A stretch of DNA of 19,540 nucleotides from Aphodousia sp048520025. GTDB lineage: Bacteria; Pseudomonadota; Gammaproteobacteria; Burkholderiales; Burkholderiaceae_F. The stretch covers positions 1 to 19,540 of the forward strand of contig DBFZTP010000094.1 of NCBI GenBank assembly GCA_048520025.1. The letters run 5' to 3'. Shown here piece by piece: positions 1 through 7,531 of the stretch (position 1 is the stretch's first letter; every line of letters starts with the position of its first letter). The notes beneath the pieces were generated by a model that saw nothing but the letters and a program-made list of their open reading frames with translations, did no database searches and was not told the DNA's origin. The position numbers were made by a program, and so were the translations under genes.

Positions 1-30
1 GTTATATCATTAATAAAATCGTCAATTAGG

Positions 31-173
31 TGTGTAAAGACATGTTGGGGAGATGTTCACAATTGTTGATAACTTGAGAAAATAATAATCCTTTGAGGGT
101 TTTACACATTCTTTGGAACTTATCAACAAAGCCATTAAGAGGTTATTAACATCGGCAACCGTTTTGTGAAAAT
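31..173. promoter_or_regulatory. Cluster of DnaA-box-like 9-mers in AT-rich gene-free DNA
   Basis: Positions 1-244 contain no gene I can support and are AT-rich. Within them lie several 9-mers close to the DnaA box TTWTNCACA. TTTTACACA at 100-108 matches exactly. TTATCAACA at 120-128, its reverse complement TGTTGATAA at 64-72, TGTGTAAAG at 31-39 and TGTGAAAAT at 165-173 each carry one mismatch. The motifs form two interleaved inverted pairs: 31-38 with 101-108 (8 bp), and 63-72 with 120-129 (10 bp). A replication origin or a DnaA-regulated promoter region for dolP would fit, but chance AT-richness is possible. No dnaA, dnaN, gyrB or rpmH gene is visible in the window. I see no convincing -10/-35 pair for dolP here. 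Confidence 0.35.
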
Positions 174-244
174 GTTTTAATGTCTATTTGCTTTGAATCT
201 TAAGTCGAGTACCATAACAAGAGTAATCTAATTGAGAGGTCATT

Positions 245-946
245 ATGAAAGTAAAACATTTGGTTTTTGTTTTAGCAACATCAATCGCTGGTAGCGCTGT
301 TTTATCAGGGTGCGTGCCTTTAATGATTGGGGGCGCTGTCGGAACGACCGCTTTTGTAACGACTGATCGTCGTTCAACAGGCGCTCAGATGGCCGATAAC
401 GTTATGGAGTCTCGGATCAATTATGAAATTACCCAAGTTGTTAAGACAGGGTTACATCTCACAGTCACGAGTTATAACCGTCGTGTTTTACTAACGGGGC
501 AAGTAGCATCGGAACAAGACAGAATAACTGCCCAAAAGGTTGCACAACGTAGTTTGGAAGTGAAATCGGTTGTTAATGAATTAAAGGTCGCTGAGCCGAC
601 TTCATTGAGTCAACGTATGTCTGACTCGACCTTGGCTAGCAAGGTTAGATCTTATTTAGTCGGCACGAAGGATGTATCGCTTAATCAAATGAAGGTCACG
701 GTAGAGGATGGTACCGTCTATTTGATGGGGTTGGTCACGGCTAATGAGGCGAAGATTGCTACTGATGTGGCCTCTCGAGTTGCAGGAGTTAGAGCTGTCG
801 TCAAAGTTTTTGAAGTGATTACAGAAGAGGAAGTTGAACAACGCTTAAGCTTAATTAATCACTCTTCGACCCAACCGCAGCCGTATGAACCCTTGACGAC
901 GAATAATGTGACAAATTCGAATACGACCGAGGTGCGTCTTCAATAA
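245..946 (+). CDS. dolP: DolP (YraP)-like outer-membrane lipoprotein with two BON domains
   Basis: A 233-residue lipoprotein. The N-terminus has a basic start, a hydrophobic stretch and a lipobox LSGC with the acylated Cys at residue 23. The next residue is Val, not Asp, which favours the outer membrane. Two BON domains follow, at about residues 54-118 and 127-195. Phrases such as TDRRSTGAQ and DGTVYLMGLVT correspond closely to E. coli DolP (TDPRSVGTQ, NGEVFLMGLVT). In E. coli, DolP binds anionic phospholipid, supports outer-membrane integrity and promotes septal amidase activation. This protein is about 40 residues longer than the E. coli one (191 aa), with a polar Asn/Thr/Gln-rich tail from about residue 203. 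The start is ATG with GAGAGGT at 234-240. The next gene begins 15 bp after the stop, so co-transcription with the ABC transporter is likely. Family assignment is firm. Confidence 0.88.
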   Translation: MKVKHLVFVLATSIAGSAVLSGCVPLMIGGAVGTTAFVTTDRRSTGAQMADNVMESRINYEITQVVKTGLHLTVTSYNRRVLLTGQVASEQDRITAQKVAQRSLEVKSVVNELKVAEPTSLSQRMSDSTLASKVRSYLVGTKDVSLNQMKVTVEDGTVYLMGLVTANEAKIATDVASRVAGVRAVVKVFEVITEEEVEQRLSLINHSSTQPQPYEPLTTNNVTNSNTTEVRLQ

Positions 947-961
947 TGAAAGAGCTTTAAA

Positions 962-1717
962 TTGAAGACTGTGAAAGATCTCGTTCTCTCTTTTTGGATA
1001 CCCATCGTATTAATTTTATTATGGTGGGTATCTGCTTCCTATGGGTGGATCAATCCTTACTTGTTACCACCGCCCGAGAACGTAGGGAAAGCCTTCTTAG
1101 AGCTTATTAAAGAGGGGGAGCTATATCGACATATTAGTTCGAGTCTTTATCGCTCTCTAGGAGGGTATTTTTTAGCAGTTTGTATTGCATTCCCGCTAGC
1201 GTATCTTTTTGCTAAATCGCAAAGCGCTCATCAACAAGGAAGAATTGTTCTGGAAAGTCTAAGAATGATTCCGCCGTTGTCTTTAATTCCATTATTGATT
1301 TTATGGTTAGGCATTGGGGAAACTGCCAAAATTGCAATTGTTCTATTGGCAAGTTTTTTCCCTATTTATCTTAACGCCTATAGTGGTTTTAAACAGTTGG
1401 ATTATCGGTACGGTGAGTTGGCGATTATGTTGAAGTTAAGTCGATGGGAAAGGATTAAACATATCGAATTTCCTGGGGCCTTACCGTCAATCTTTACTGG
1501 TTTACGTTTAGGGTTTGGGTACAGTTGGCGTGCGTTAGTCAGTGCTGAATTAATCGCAGCATCATCTGGATTGGGGTATTTAATTTCAGACGCTTCTGAG
1601 ATGGCCAGAACCGATCAGGTCTTTGTGGGTATTTTGACGATCGCGGTACTCGGGATTGTTGGGGATATTCTTTTTCAATACCAGATGAAAAAATTTGCTC
1701 CATGGAGTCAATCATGA
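962..1717 (+). CDS. ABC transporter permease, sulfonate/nitrate/taurine (SsuC-like) family
   Basis: A 251-residue integral inner-membrane permease of the binding-protein-dependent type. Hydrophobic segments lie near residues 10-28, 66-84, 103-140 and 175-240. The cytoplasmic EAA loop that docks the ATPase is recognisable at about residues 151-174 (ELAIMLKLSRW, then FPGALP). The sequence style is that of SsuC/TauC/NrtB proteins, but the substrate cannot be read from the permease. The start is TTG at 962, with AAAGAG (949-954) at suitable spacing; GTG at 971 is the alternative. It lies 15 bp downstream of dolP and overlaps the ATPase gene by 4 bp (ATGA), so the three transporter genes form one translationally coupled unit. 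Confidence 0.85.
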   Translation: MKTVKDLVLSFWIPIVLILLWWVSASYGWINPYLLPPPENVGKAFLELIKEGELYRHISSSLYRSLGGYFLAVCIAFPLAYLFAKSQSAHQQGRIVLESLRMIPPLSLIPLLILWLGIGETAKIAIVLLASFFPIYLNAYSGFKQLDYRYGELAIMLKLSRWERIKHIEFPGALPSIFTGLRLGFGYSWRALVSAELIAASSGLGYLISDASEMARTDQVFVGILTIAVLGIVGDILFQYQMKKFAPWSQS

Positions 1718-2427
1718 CCGCCATCAGAATAGGCCGTTTAAGTTACCGATACCCTCAACGTGAAGCATCGGTGATTTCGGATTTGTCTTTGACGGTGCAA
1801 GAGCACGAATTGGTTGCCATTATTGGGAAAAGTGGTTGTGGAAAAAGTACGCTTATTCGATTGATTGCGGGTTTATTAAAACCAAATACCGGAAGTATTT
1901 CAATTAAGGATCAATTAAAAGTCGGCGTTGTTTTTCAAGATCCGCGTCTCTTACCTTGGAAAACGGTTTATGAGAATGTTGAAATTGCTATTCGGCATCA
2001 AAGTGAAGATGAGCGAGATTGTTCGATTAAAGAGGCTTTACGCTTAGTGGGATTGGAGCATGCCGCACAATATTATCCTTCGGAATTATCTGGCGGGATG
2101 GCTCAAAGAGCTGCTTTGGCGAGAGCTTTAGTCCAATCGCCCGATATTTTGTTGATGGATGAGCCTTTCGGCGCATTGGATGCGATTACTCGTACCCAAA
2201 TTCAAGTTGATTTTGAGAAGATTCAACAAAGTAAAAAAATGACAGTGATTCTGATTACGCACGAAGTCAATGAAGCAGTGCGCCTGGCAGACAATGTCGT
2301 TATTTTGTCTGAGGGACATCTGTCCCACTCTTTACCCATACCATTAAGTCACCCTCGTTCCATTACCAATATGGATGTTGTGCAATATGTGGCACAAATT
2401 ATGGATTTTTTAACACAGTCAAAATAA
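1714..2427 (+). CDS. ABC transporter ATP-binding protein, SsuB-like
   Basis: A 237-residue cytoplasmic ATPase with every ABC motif intact. Walker A is GKSGCGKST (38-46), the Q-loop is Gln75 in VFQDPRLLPW, the signature is LSGGM (125-129), Walker B is ILLMDEP (145-151), the D-loop is GALD (153-156) and the switch His is 183 (ITHE). The LLPW run after the Q-loop is typical of the SsuB/TauB/NrtD group. An in-frame ATG exists at 1702, but I chose 1714. GGAG at 1704-1707 overlaps the 1702 codon and sits correctly for 1714, and 1714 gives a classic ATGA stop/start overlap with the permease gene. It powers import with the flanking permease and binding protein. Confidence 0.88.
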   Translation: MTAIRIGRLSYRYPQREASVISDLSLTVQEHELVAIIGKSGCGKSTLIRLIAGLLKPNTGSISIKDQLKVGVVFQDPRLLPWKTVYENVEIAIRHQSEDERDCSIKEALRLVGLEHAAQYYPSELSGGMAQRAALARALVQSPDILLMDEPFGALDAITRTQIQVDFEKIQQSKKMTVILITHEVNEAVRLADNVVILSEGHLSHSLPIPLSHPRSITNMDVVQYVAQIMDFLTQSK

Positions 2428-2443
2428 AAGTGAGGCACGTATT

Positions 2444-3394
2444 ATGAAATTAAAAAATGTGATGATTGTAGGAGCTATTGCGGCTGTAACCGCTTTTTCA
2501 CAAGCAGCTTTTGCTGCAAAAGGAGAAATTAATATCGCCTATGTGAAGTCTCCGTTTAATCTTCAAAATATCGTTATGAAGCAACATCAGTTGCTGGAAA
2601 AAGAATTTAAGAAAGACGGTATTAAAGTCAATTGGTTCTCAATTAATTCGGGTGCACAACAAGCTCAAGCGATGGCTGCCGGTGCCTTAGATGTTAGTGC
2701 TGTGATGAATACAGCCTCTCTTTTGATGGCAAATGGCGCTGATAACCGAGTCTATATTGCAACAGGGGTTGCTCGTCCGACACAAGTCTTCGCTATTGTC
2801 GGTAAACCGGGACAACAAATGAAAATTGAAGACTTGAAGGGCAAAAAAGTCGCAGGCCCCAAAGGGACGGTTTTGCACCAAGTACTGGTAGCAGCTTTGC
2901 AAAGCAAAGGCTTAAAGGCTAGCGATGTTGAATTGATTCAAATGGACATCCCGAAGGCTCATGCTGCTTTGTTAGGTGGCCATGTGGATGCAGCATTGCT
3001 TGCTGCTGGTAATATTATTCAAGCTAATGCTGCCAATGCTAAGACCATCACAACCGCTCAAGGGTATACCGATCCTTTGTTGGTGATGGCTGTTAGTGAA
3101 AAATTTGCTAAAGAAAATCCTCAGTTGTTAGAACGCATTGTGAAGGTTCATCGCTCAACGACGAAGTGGGTTGAACAAAATCAAGATAAAGCCATTGCTA
3201 TGGGTGCAAAAGAGCAAGGTATTAGCTTAGAAGACGCACGTAAGTTAGCCCAATGGAGTCATTATTTTGATGTGTTAACGCCTAAAGATCTCCAAAGCTT
3301 AGCTAATGACCAAAACTTTCTTTTTGAAAATAACATGATGACAAAGAAAGTCGACACGAAGAGTTTGGTTTTACCGATGGCGATGAAGCCTTAA
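2444..3394 (+). CDS. Periplasmic substrate-binding protein of the ABC transporter, SsuA-like
   Basis: A 316-residue secreted binding protein. A Sec signal peptide ends near AFA at residues 22-24, and mature sequence starts at Ala25 or Lys26. The body has the type-II periplasmic-binding fold pattern of the aliphatic sulfonate/taurine/nitrate (NMT1-like) family: INIAYVKS at the first strand, GALDVSAV near residue 81, LKGKKVAGPKGT near residue 130 and GGHVDAALL near residue 178. These segments line the ligand cleft but do not identify the ligand. Start ATG has GAGG at 2432-2435, 16 bp after the ATPase gene. It is the last gene of the plus-strand unit and is followed by a strong terminator. No desulfonation enzyme (ssuD, tauD) or nitrate reductase accompanies it, so sulfonates, taurine or another organic anion remain possible. 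Confidence 0.82.
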   Translation: MKLKNVMIVGAIAAVTAFSQAAFAAKGEINIAYVKSPFNLQNIVMKQHQLLEKEFKKDGIKVNWFSINSGAQQAQAMAAGALDVSAVMNTASLLMANGADNRVYIATGVARPTQVFAIVGKPGQQMKIEDLKGKKVAGPKGTVLHQVLVAALQSKGLKASDVELIQMDIPKAHAALLGGHVDAALLAAGNIIQANAANAKTITTAQGYTDPLLVMAVSEKFAKENPQLLERIVKVHRSTTKWVEQNQDKAIAMGAKEQGISLEDARKLAQWSHYFDVLTPKDLQSLANDQNFLFENNMMTKKVDTKSLVLPMAMKP

Positions 3395-3417
3395 TTAACT
3401 CATCAGTTTATAGTCTG

Positions 3418-3443
3418 TTAAACCCCGCTAATGCGGGGTTTAA
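3418..3443. terminator. Bidirectional intrinsic terminator between the ABC transporter and menA
   Basis: A perfect 11-bp inverted repeat (TTAAACCCCGC / GCGGGGTTTAA) surrounds a TAAT loop. The GC-rich core with A/T flanks can act on both strands. It lies 23 bp after the binding-protein stop and one base from the menA stop, so one hairpin probably serves both convergent units. Confidence 0.85.
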
Positions 3444-3444
3444 A

Positions 3445-4365
3445 TCATATCCAGCGCAGGGTTGCGTGAATCAAGGCGCCTATCGTTAAGGAAAGTGCGA
3501 AGAATACTTCGAGCTTCACGGTAGCAAAAAGGGTGGCGTTTAAGGCTTCTCCGCTAAGAGATTTGAGTTCATGAGGTAAAGGAAGTGCCTTGGGTAAACT
3601 CAAAAATACCAGTAAATAAGGGTATCGACTGGGATCAAACGCCACAATCAAAAGAATCAGAACATAAGGCGCAAAAATCATAAGTTGGTAGGCCAAAAGT
3701 GAAGCCTCTTCACCTAGTACAACACAAAGAGTATTGCGACCAATTGATGCGTCGTGAACTCGATCTCGGTAGTTATTGACACAAAGAACCGCAGCAGCGA
3801 TTAAACCCAAGGCAAAACTCACAACGACAATGACCCAAGAGAGTGTTTGTTGTTGAAGATAATAGGTGCCACAGGTTGCTACAAGTCCAAAAAATACCAA
3901 AACGGTCAGTTCCCCAAACGGTGTGTAAGCAATGGGTTTAGGGCCACCCATGTACAAATAAGCGGCAGCGATGGACAAAACCGTAACAGTGAGGAAAAAC
4001 CATTGGGTTAAATAAATGAAGTAACCCGTAATCAATAGCGCAATAAGAGCCAGTACCTTAATGCCGTTTTCAACTTCACGAACAGTTAATAAGCCAAGCG
4101 AGGTGGCTCTTGGAAGGCCCTTGCGGTTTGTCCGTTCTGCTTTACGTTTTGTATAACCGGCATCGTTTTCCATGTTGGTGATAATTTGCATCAATATGGC
4201 AAGTGCAGCGGTCAGTAGAGCTGTAAGTGGGTGAAAAATGCCGGTGTCTGAGAGAGAGACCGCCAATGCAGCAAGCACAGGGGCGACCGCAACACCCCAA
4301 GTTTTCGGGCGAATTGCGATCAACCAAGCTCCTATGGAATGGGGTTTGATAGTGTCAATCGTCAC
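3445..4365 (-). CDS. menA: 1,4-dihydroxy-2-naphthoate polyprenyltransferase (MenA-like, UbiA superfamily)
   Basis: A 306-residue polytopic inner-membrane protein, about nine hydrophobic segments. The RPKT motif at 19-22 is typical of MenA. The first prenyl-diphosphate/Mg site is NMENDAGY (Asn64, Asp68) and the second is NNYRDRVHD (Asn198, Asp201, Asp205), followed by GRNTL and LGEE as in MenA proteins. It would attach the polyprenyl tail to dihydroxynaphthoate in menaquinone synthesis. UbiA and other UbiA-superfamily enzymes are alternatives, but the RPKT start and second motif favour MenA. The start codon is GTG, only 2 bp after the ybeD stop, with a weak ribosome site, so translation is probably coupled to ybeD. 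No other men gene is in the window. Confidence 0.82.
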   Translation of the reverse strand: MTIDTIKPHSIGAWLIAIRPKTWGVAVAPVLAALAVSLSDTGIFHPLTALLTAALAILMQIITNMENDAGYTKRKAERTNRKGLPRATSLGLLTVREVENGIKVLALIALLITGYFIYLTQWFFLTVTVLSIAAAYLYMGGPKPIAYTPFGELTVLVFFGLVATCGTYYLQQQTLSWVIVVVSFALGLIAAAVLCVNNYRDRVHDASIGRNTLCVVLGEEASLLAYQLMIFAPYVLILLIVAFDPSRYPYLLVFLSLPKALPLPHELKSLSGEALNATLFATVKLEVFFALSLTIGALIHATLRWI

Positions 4366-4367
4366 GA

Positions 4368-4634
4368 TTACAACACGACCTTAACCATCGGATGGGATGT
4401 TAAGGCACGATAGATATTGTCTAAGTGTTCACGACTTGTTGTGTGGACAACAACATTGAGTCCTTGATAGTTGCCTTTAGAGCTGTCGCGAATAGTAATC
4501 GACTTAACATTAAAAGTCGGATCGAATGTTTTAAGAACTTCTGCAATCGTCGGTGCAAATTCAGGATTTTTAGCTCCCATGACTTTAATAGGGAAATCGC
4601 ACGGGAATTCAATTAATTCTTTTTGTTCGTTCAT
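4368..4634 (-). CDS. ybeD: YbeD-like DUF493 family protein
   Basis: A small soluble protein of 88 residues, the same size as E. coli YbeD (87 aa). Hallmarks of the family are the FPCDFPIKVMG opening and the HPMVKVVL ending. The fold is a ferredoxin-like alpha/beta sandwich resembling ACT-type regulatory domains, and its biochemical role is not established. It lies 11 bp downstream of the PBP5-like gene, as in E. coli, where dacA, ybeD and lipB are neighbours. Here the next gene is menA, not lipB. I am confident of the family and cannot assign a function. Confidence 0.85.
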   Translation of the reverse strand: MNEQKELIEFPCDFPIKVMGAKNPEFAPTIAEVLKTFDPTFNVKSITIRDSSKGNYQGLNVVVHTTSREHLDNIYRALTSHPMVKVVL

Positions 4635-4645
4635 CTCAATTATCC

Positions 4646-5830
4646 TTAATGTAAACCTAAAAAGTTTTTAATTCGGTGTTGGAGGCGTTGCCAAAAATTT
4701 GAGCGTTGTACATCATGTAAAGCAACGAGTTCGCTTTGAGCAACGGCCTTACCGTCAAACAAAACAGTGATGTCACCGAGCTTTTCTCCTTTTTTTATCG
4801 GTGCCACAAGAGGGTCAAGACGGGCAAGCTTAACAGAGAACCCCTTCTCGCCTTCTCTCAAAATAGCGTCGCGAGGCAAAGTGACGTAGAGACTCTCTCT
4901 AAGTCCCCCTCTGACTTTAGCGTCGTCCGTACCTTCGACTACTATTCTCTCAATCGTTTCACCAGCAGGGTAAATTAGCAGAGTTTTATAGTTGTCCGCT
5001 CCCCAGGAGATAAGATTAATCATATTGTCGTTGTGTAAACGAATCTGTTCGTCACCCATTGAAATACCAATCAACTCACGGGAGTATCGCGTCCCACCTT
5101 CGACAAAGTCGCGGGAATAGAAAACAACACTGGTACGACGTTTAAGTTCAAAGTCGGAGCTGTGCATCCCTTTGATGGCATCGTTTCGCCAAAGAAGAGC
5201 ATTGCTGTTTTTATGTTGCAACACACCATTATCAAGTGTTCGAAGTGTCCAAATATTATTTAACGAAGGAAATTCGTTTAATAAAGCATTCGCAAGAATA
5301 AGTGTGTCGCTAGCCGTTGAGTATTGCTCAACACTCCTAGAGCCAATAGGAGAGGTGTAATGGGTGTTTTTCATCCCTAGTTTTTGAGCATTTTCGTTCA
5401 TTTTTTCAACGAAACTATCAATCGTTTTACACAAGCCTTCAGCCAGTGCAATGGCCGCATCGTTAGCCCCCATTACGGCAATCGCTTTAACGAGTTCGTT
5501 GTAAGTAATCGATTTATTCGGCTCTAGGTAAAAACGAGCTGCATTAAGCGGTGGAATGGATAAAGCATCGTTATTGACCATGATTTTGTCGGTCGGTCGA
5601 ATTTGCTTTTCATCCATTAATTTTTCAGCCGTGTAGACAACCATCAATAAAACACTGTTACCGGGATTTACCTTCTTATTTTCATTGCGAGCTGCCAACT
5701 TCATATTGGTGAGTCGATCCACCAGAATCCAAGAGTCTGAAGAAAGTTGGGGCGCAGGTTCGGCAAAAGACACGGTTGCGGATAACAGTGTAAAAAAAGC
5801 CGTAAAAATAATCAGAATTCGCTTTACCAT
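4646..5830 (-). CDS. dacA: PBP5/DacA-like protein lacking the catalytic residues (predicted pseudo-carboxypeptidase)
   Basis: A full-length 394-residue member of the S11 D-Ala-D-Ala carboxypeptidase family. It has a signal peptide (cleavage near SFA, residue 23), a penicillin-binding domain (about 28-265), the beta-rich C-terminal PBP5 domain (about 285-375) and a terminal amphipathic helix (NFWQRLQHRIKNFLG) of the membrane-anchoring kind. The active site is degenerate. Aligned on the conserved Pro, Met and Tyr, the SxxK Ser and Lys become Asn58 and Leu61 (NPGNSVLLM). The SGN motif is GAN (121-123). The KTG motif is HSS (223-225). I checked these codons on the reverse strand. Known family chemistry (Ser acylation, general base Lys) should therefore be impossible. 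The frame is intact with no internal stops, so I call a pseudoenzyme, not a pseudogene. Start ATG has only a weak ribosome site. It is divergent from birA. Confidence 0.85.
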   Translation of the reverse strand: MVKRILIIFTAFFTLLSATVSFAEPAPQLSSDSWILVDRLTNMKLAARNENKKVNPGNSVLLMVVYTAEKLMDEKQIRPTDKIMVNNDALSIPPLNAARFYLEPNKSITYNELVKAIAVMGANDAAIALAEGLCKTIDSFVEKMNENAQKLGMKNTHYTSPIGSRSVEQYSTASDTLILANALLNEFPSLNNIWTLRTLDNGVLQHKNSNALLWRNDAIKGMHSSDFELKRRTSVVFYSRDFVEGGTRYSRELIGISMGDEQIRLHNDNMINLISWGADNYKTLLIYPAGETIERIVVEGTDDAKVRGGLRESLYVTLPRDAILREGEKGFSVKLARLDPLVAPIKKGEKLGDITVLFDGKAVAQSELVALHDVQRSNFWQRLQHRIKNFLGLH

Positions 5831-6014
5831 GCTAGAAGAAATATCACAAAAACAAAGACGTAAAGAAACTTGGTTGATTTTAACCTATATTGTTGAGTTT
5901 CCCATTGATTTTTGTAGAAAATTGGGACAAGAATCGTATCGAAAGTTAAACTATCGAGTATGCATTCACCTTTTGTTAATCACGACCTTTGAATTTTTGT
6001 CATTTGAGGAAATA

Positions 6015-6773
6015 ATGTCCACGATTGAGTTGGAAAATTGCGTTATTGAAGAGTATTTCGTTGATCAAACGGGATCGACCAGCACGGACTTATTGAATTA
6101 CGTCAAAAGTCATGTGGTTGAGACCCCGAGACTTTTGTGTGCTCATCGGCAGACGGCCGGTCGAGGGACGCGAGGCAGAAAGTGGCAAAATCTTGGAGAA
6201 TCGTTAACGTTTTCAATTGCCATTCCCATTACCGGAGAATTAAATAATTGGGCTGGTGTGACCTTAGCCATTGGAGTCTCTATTGCTAAGACGTATCGGG
6301 ATTTGGGTGTTCCGGCGTTTGTGAAGTGGCCTAATGATATTTTGCTCAACGATAAAAAACTCTCGGGTATTTTGGTTGAGGTTGCGCAGGATCTGGATAA
6401 AAAGTGGGTACTGGTGATTGGTGTTGGAGTTAATTGCATCCGAAGCGATTCTATTCATGATGAGACTGATTATGGTGTCGCTTTCTTGTCGGATGCGATT
6501 TCAATTTCCAACAAGATGGATTGGTTACGGGCAATTGCACGATCGATTTTATTGGCAGTTACCCAAATGGGTAAGGAAGGGTTAAAACCGACGCGTGAGA
6601 GTTGGGCTACAATTTCTGCTTATTCAAATGAACTCGTTTGGGTTTTTGAAGAAAATGGTCCCGGTTATCAAGCACGTGTTAAAACCATTGATGATATGGG
6701 GTGTTTGGTTGTGGAAACCGAAAGTGGTATAAAGTCGCTCGTATCGGGGACGATTAGTCTTAGGAAATTTTGA
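6015..6773 (+). CDS. birA: Biotin-[acetyl-CoA-carboxylase] ligase, monofunctional (no DNA-binding domain)
   Basis: A 252-residue cytoplasmic enzyme that makes biotinyl-AMP and transfers biotin to the carboxyl carrier protein of acetyl-CoA carboxylase. The biotin/ATP loop GRGTRGRKW lies at 49-57, KWPND at 104-108, and KLSGILVE (115-122) supplies the conserved lysine region. The small C-terminal SH3-like domain starts near residue 205. The frame stays open upstream to 5685, with an ATG at 5829. I chose 6015 because GAGGA (6006-6010) precedes it, the BPL domain starts there, and the upstream part overlaps dacA and does not resemble the BirA winged helix. Without that helix it should not act as a bio repressor. 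Its stop overlaps the coaX start. Confidence 0.88.
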   Translation: MSTIELENCVIEEYFVDQTGSTSTDLLNYVKSHVVETPRLLCAHRQTAGRGTRGRKWQNLGESLTFSIAIPITGELNNWAGVTLAIGVSIAKTYRDLGVPAFVKWPNDILLNDKKLSGILVEVAQDLDKKWVLVIGVGVNCIRSDSIHDETDYGVAFLSDAISISNKMDWLRAIARSILLAVTQMGKEGLKPTRESWATISAYSNELVWVFEENGPGYQARVKTIDDMGCLVVETESGIKSLVSGTISLRKF

Positions 6774-7531
6774 AAGTGAACCTTCTTGTTGACTTAGGTA
6801 ACACTGCGTTAAAGTGGGCGACTTCTGAAGATCCAGAGTCCCCCCATACGATTGTTCACGGTGGGACTCATCATTTTATCGATCGCTTGTTGTCCTCATT
6901 GAAAGACCAAACGTTTGATCAAGTTGTCGGTTGTTCTGTGGCCTCAAGAGATTTAGCGTTTTCAGTGACGCATGCTCTAGAAAATGCCGGTCATTCCGTA
7001 CGGTGGCTCAAAGCTCAAGATCGATTCGATGGAGAGTTTTCGCTTATCAATCAGTATAAAAATCCTCTTCAATTGGGATCTGATCGGTGGCACGCAGCCA
7101 TTGGCGCTTCTTACTTCCTACCCAATCAACCTTTATTGGTTGTTCACGTCGGCACAGCCACAACGGTTGATACTGTTTATCCTGGAGATGCCGGTCAAAT
7201 GATATTCGCAGGTGGCCGTATTTCACCTGGGGTTGGTTTAATGCGAGACAGCCTTGTCAGTGGTACAGCGACTTTGCCTAAGGCTGATGGAATGTATGAA
7301 GATATTCCTACGGACACGATGAATGCCATCGTGACGGGAATTTTGGATGCGCAACTCGGCCTCATTGAACGAGGGATGCGCATGATGCAAAAACGAGGTT
7401 TTGATCCGACATTGGTTTTAGCGGGAGGATCGGCAACGTTGTTTGCTCCGTATTTATTGAAAGAATTTCCTCAAAGTATTGTGAAACATAATTTGGTGTT
7501 ACGTGGTTTGGCTCTAAGAGCGTGCGAATAA
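6770..7531 (+). CDS. coaX: Type III pantothenate kinase
   Basis: A 253-residue cytoplasmic kinase that phosphorylates pantothenate, the first step of coenzyme A synthesis. Type III signatures are all present: the phosphate loop DLGNT (8-12), GSDRW (103-107) with the catalytic Asp105, GTATTVD (128-134) and GGRISPGVGLM (about 147-157). The start I use is TTG at 6770, overlapping the birA stop (TTGA), with AGGA at 6762-6765. GTG at 6776 is a possible alternative two codons in. Pairing of birA and coaX is common in betaproteobacteria, and in Neisseria the two are fused. The gene links two cofactor functions feeding fatty-acid synthesis, biotinylated carboxylase and CoA. Confidence 0.9.
   Translation: MKVNLLVDLGNTALKWATSEDPESPHTIVHGGTHHFIDRLLSSLKDQTFDQVVGCSVASRDLAFSVTHALENAGHSVRWLKAQDRFDGEFSLINQYKNPLQLGSDRWHAAIGASYFLPNQPLLVVHVGTATTVDTVYPGDAGQMIFAGGRISPGVGLMRDSLVSGTATLPKADGMYEDIPTDTMNAIVTGILDAQLGLIERGMRMMQKRGFDPTLVLAGGSATLFAPYLLKEFPQSIVKHNLVLRGLALRACE

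Noticed and set aside
4646..5830. Calling the PBP5-like gene a pseudogene
   Set aside because: No frameshift or internal stop, all domains and the C-terminal anchor are present at normal length. Only active-site residues are changed, so pseudoenzyme describes it better.
5685..6014. In-frame N-terminal extension of birA, including an ATG at 5829, that might be a DNA-binding domain
   Set aside because: The extension overlaps the start of dacA on the other strand, does not resemble the BirA winged helix, and a good ribosome site precedes ATG 6015 where the ligase domain begins.
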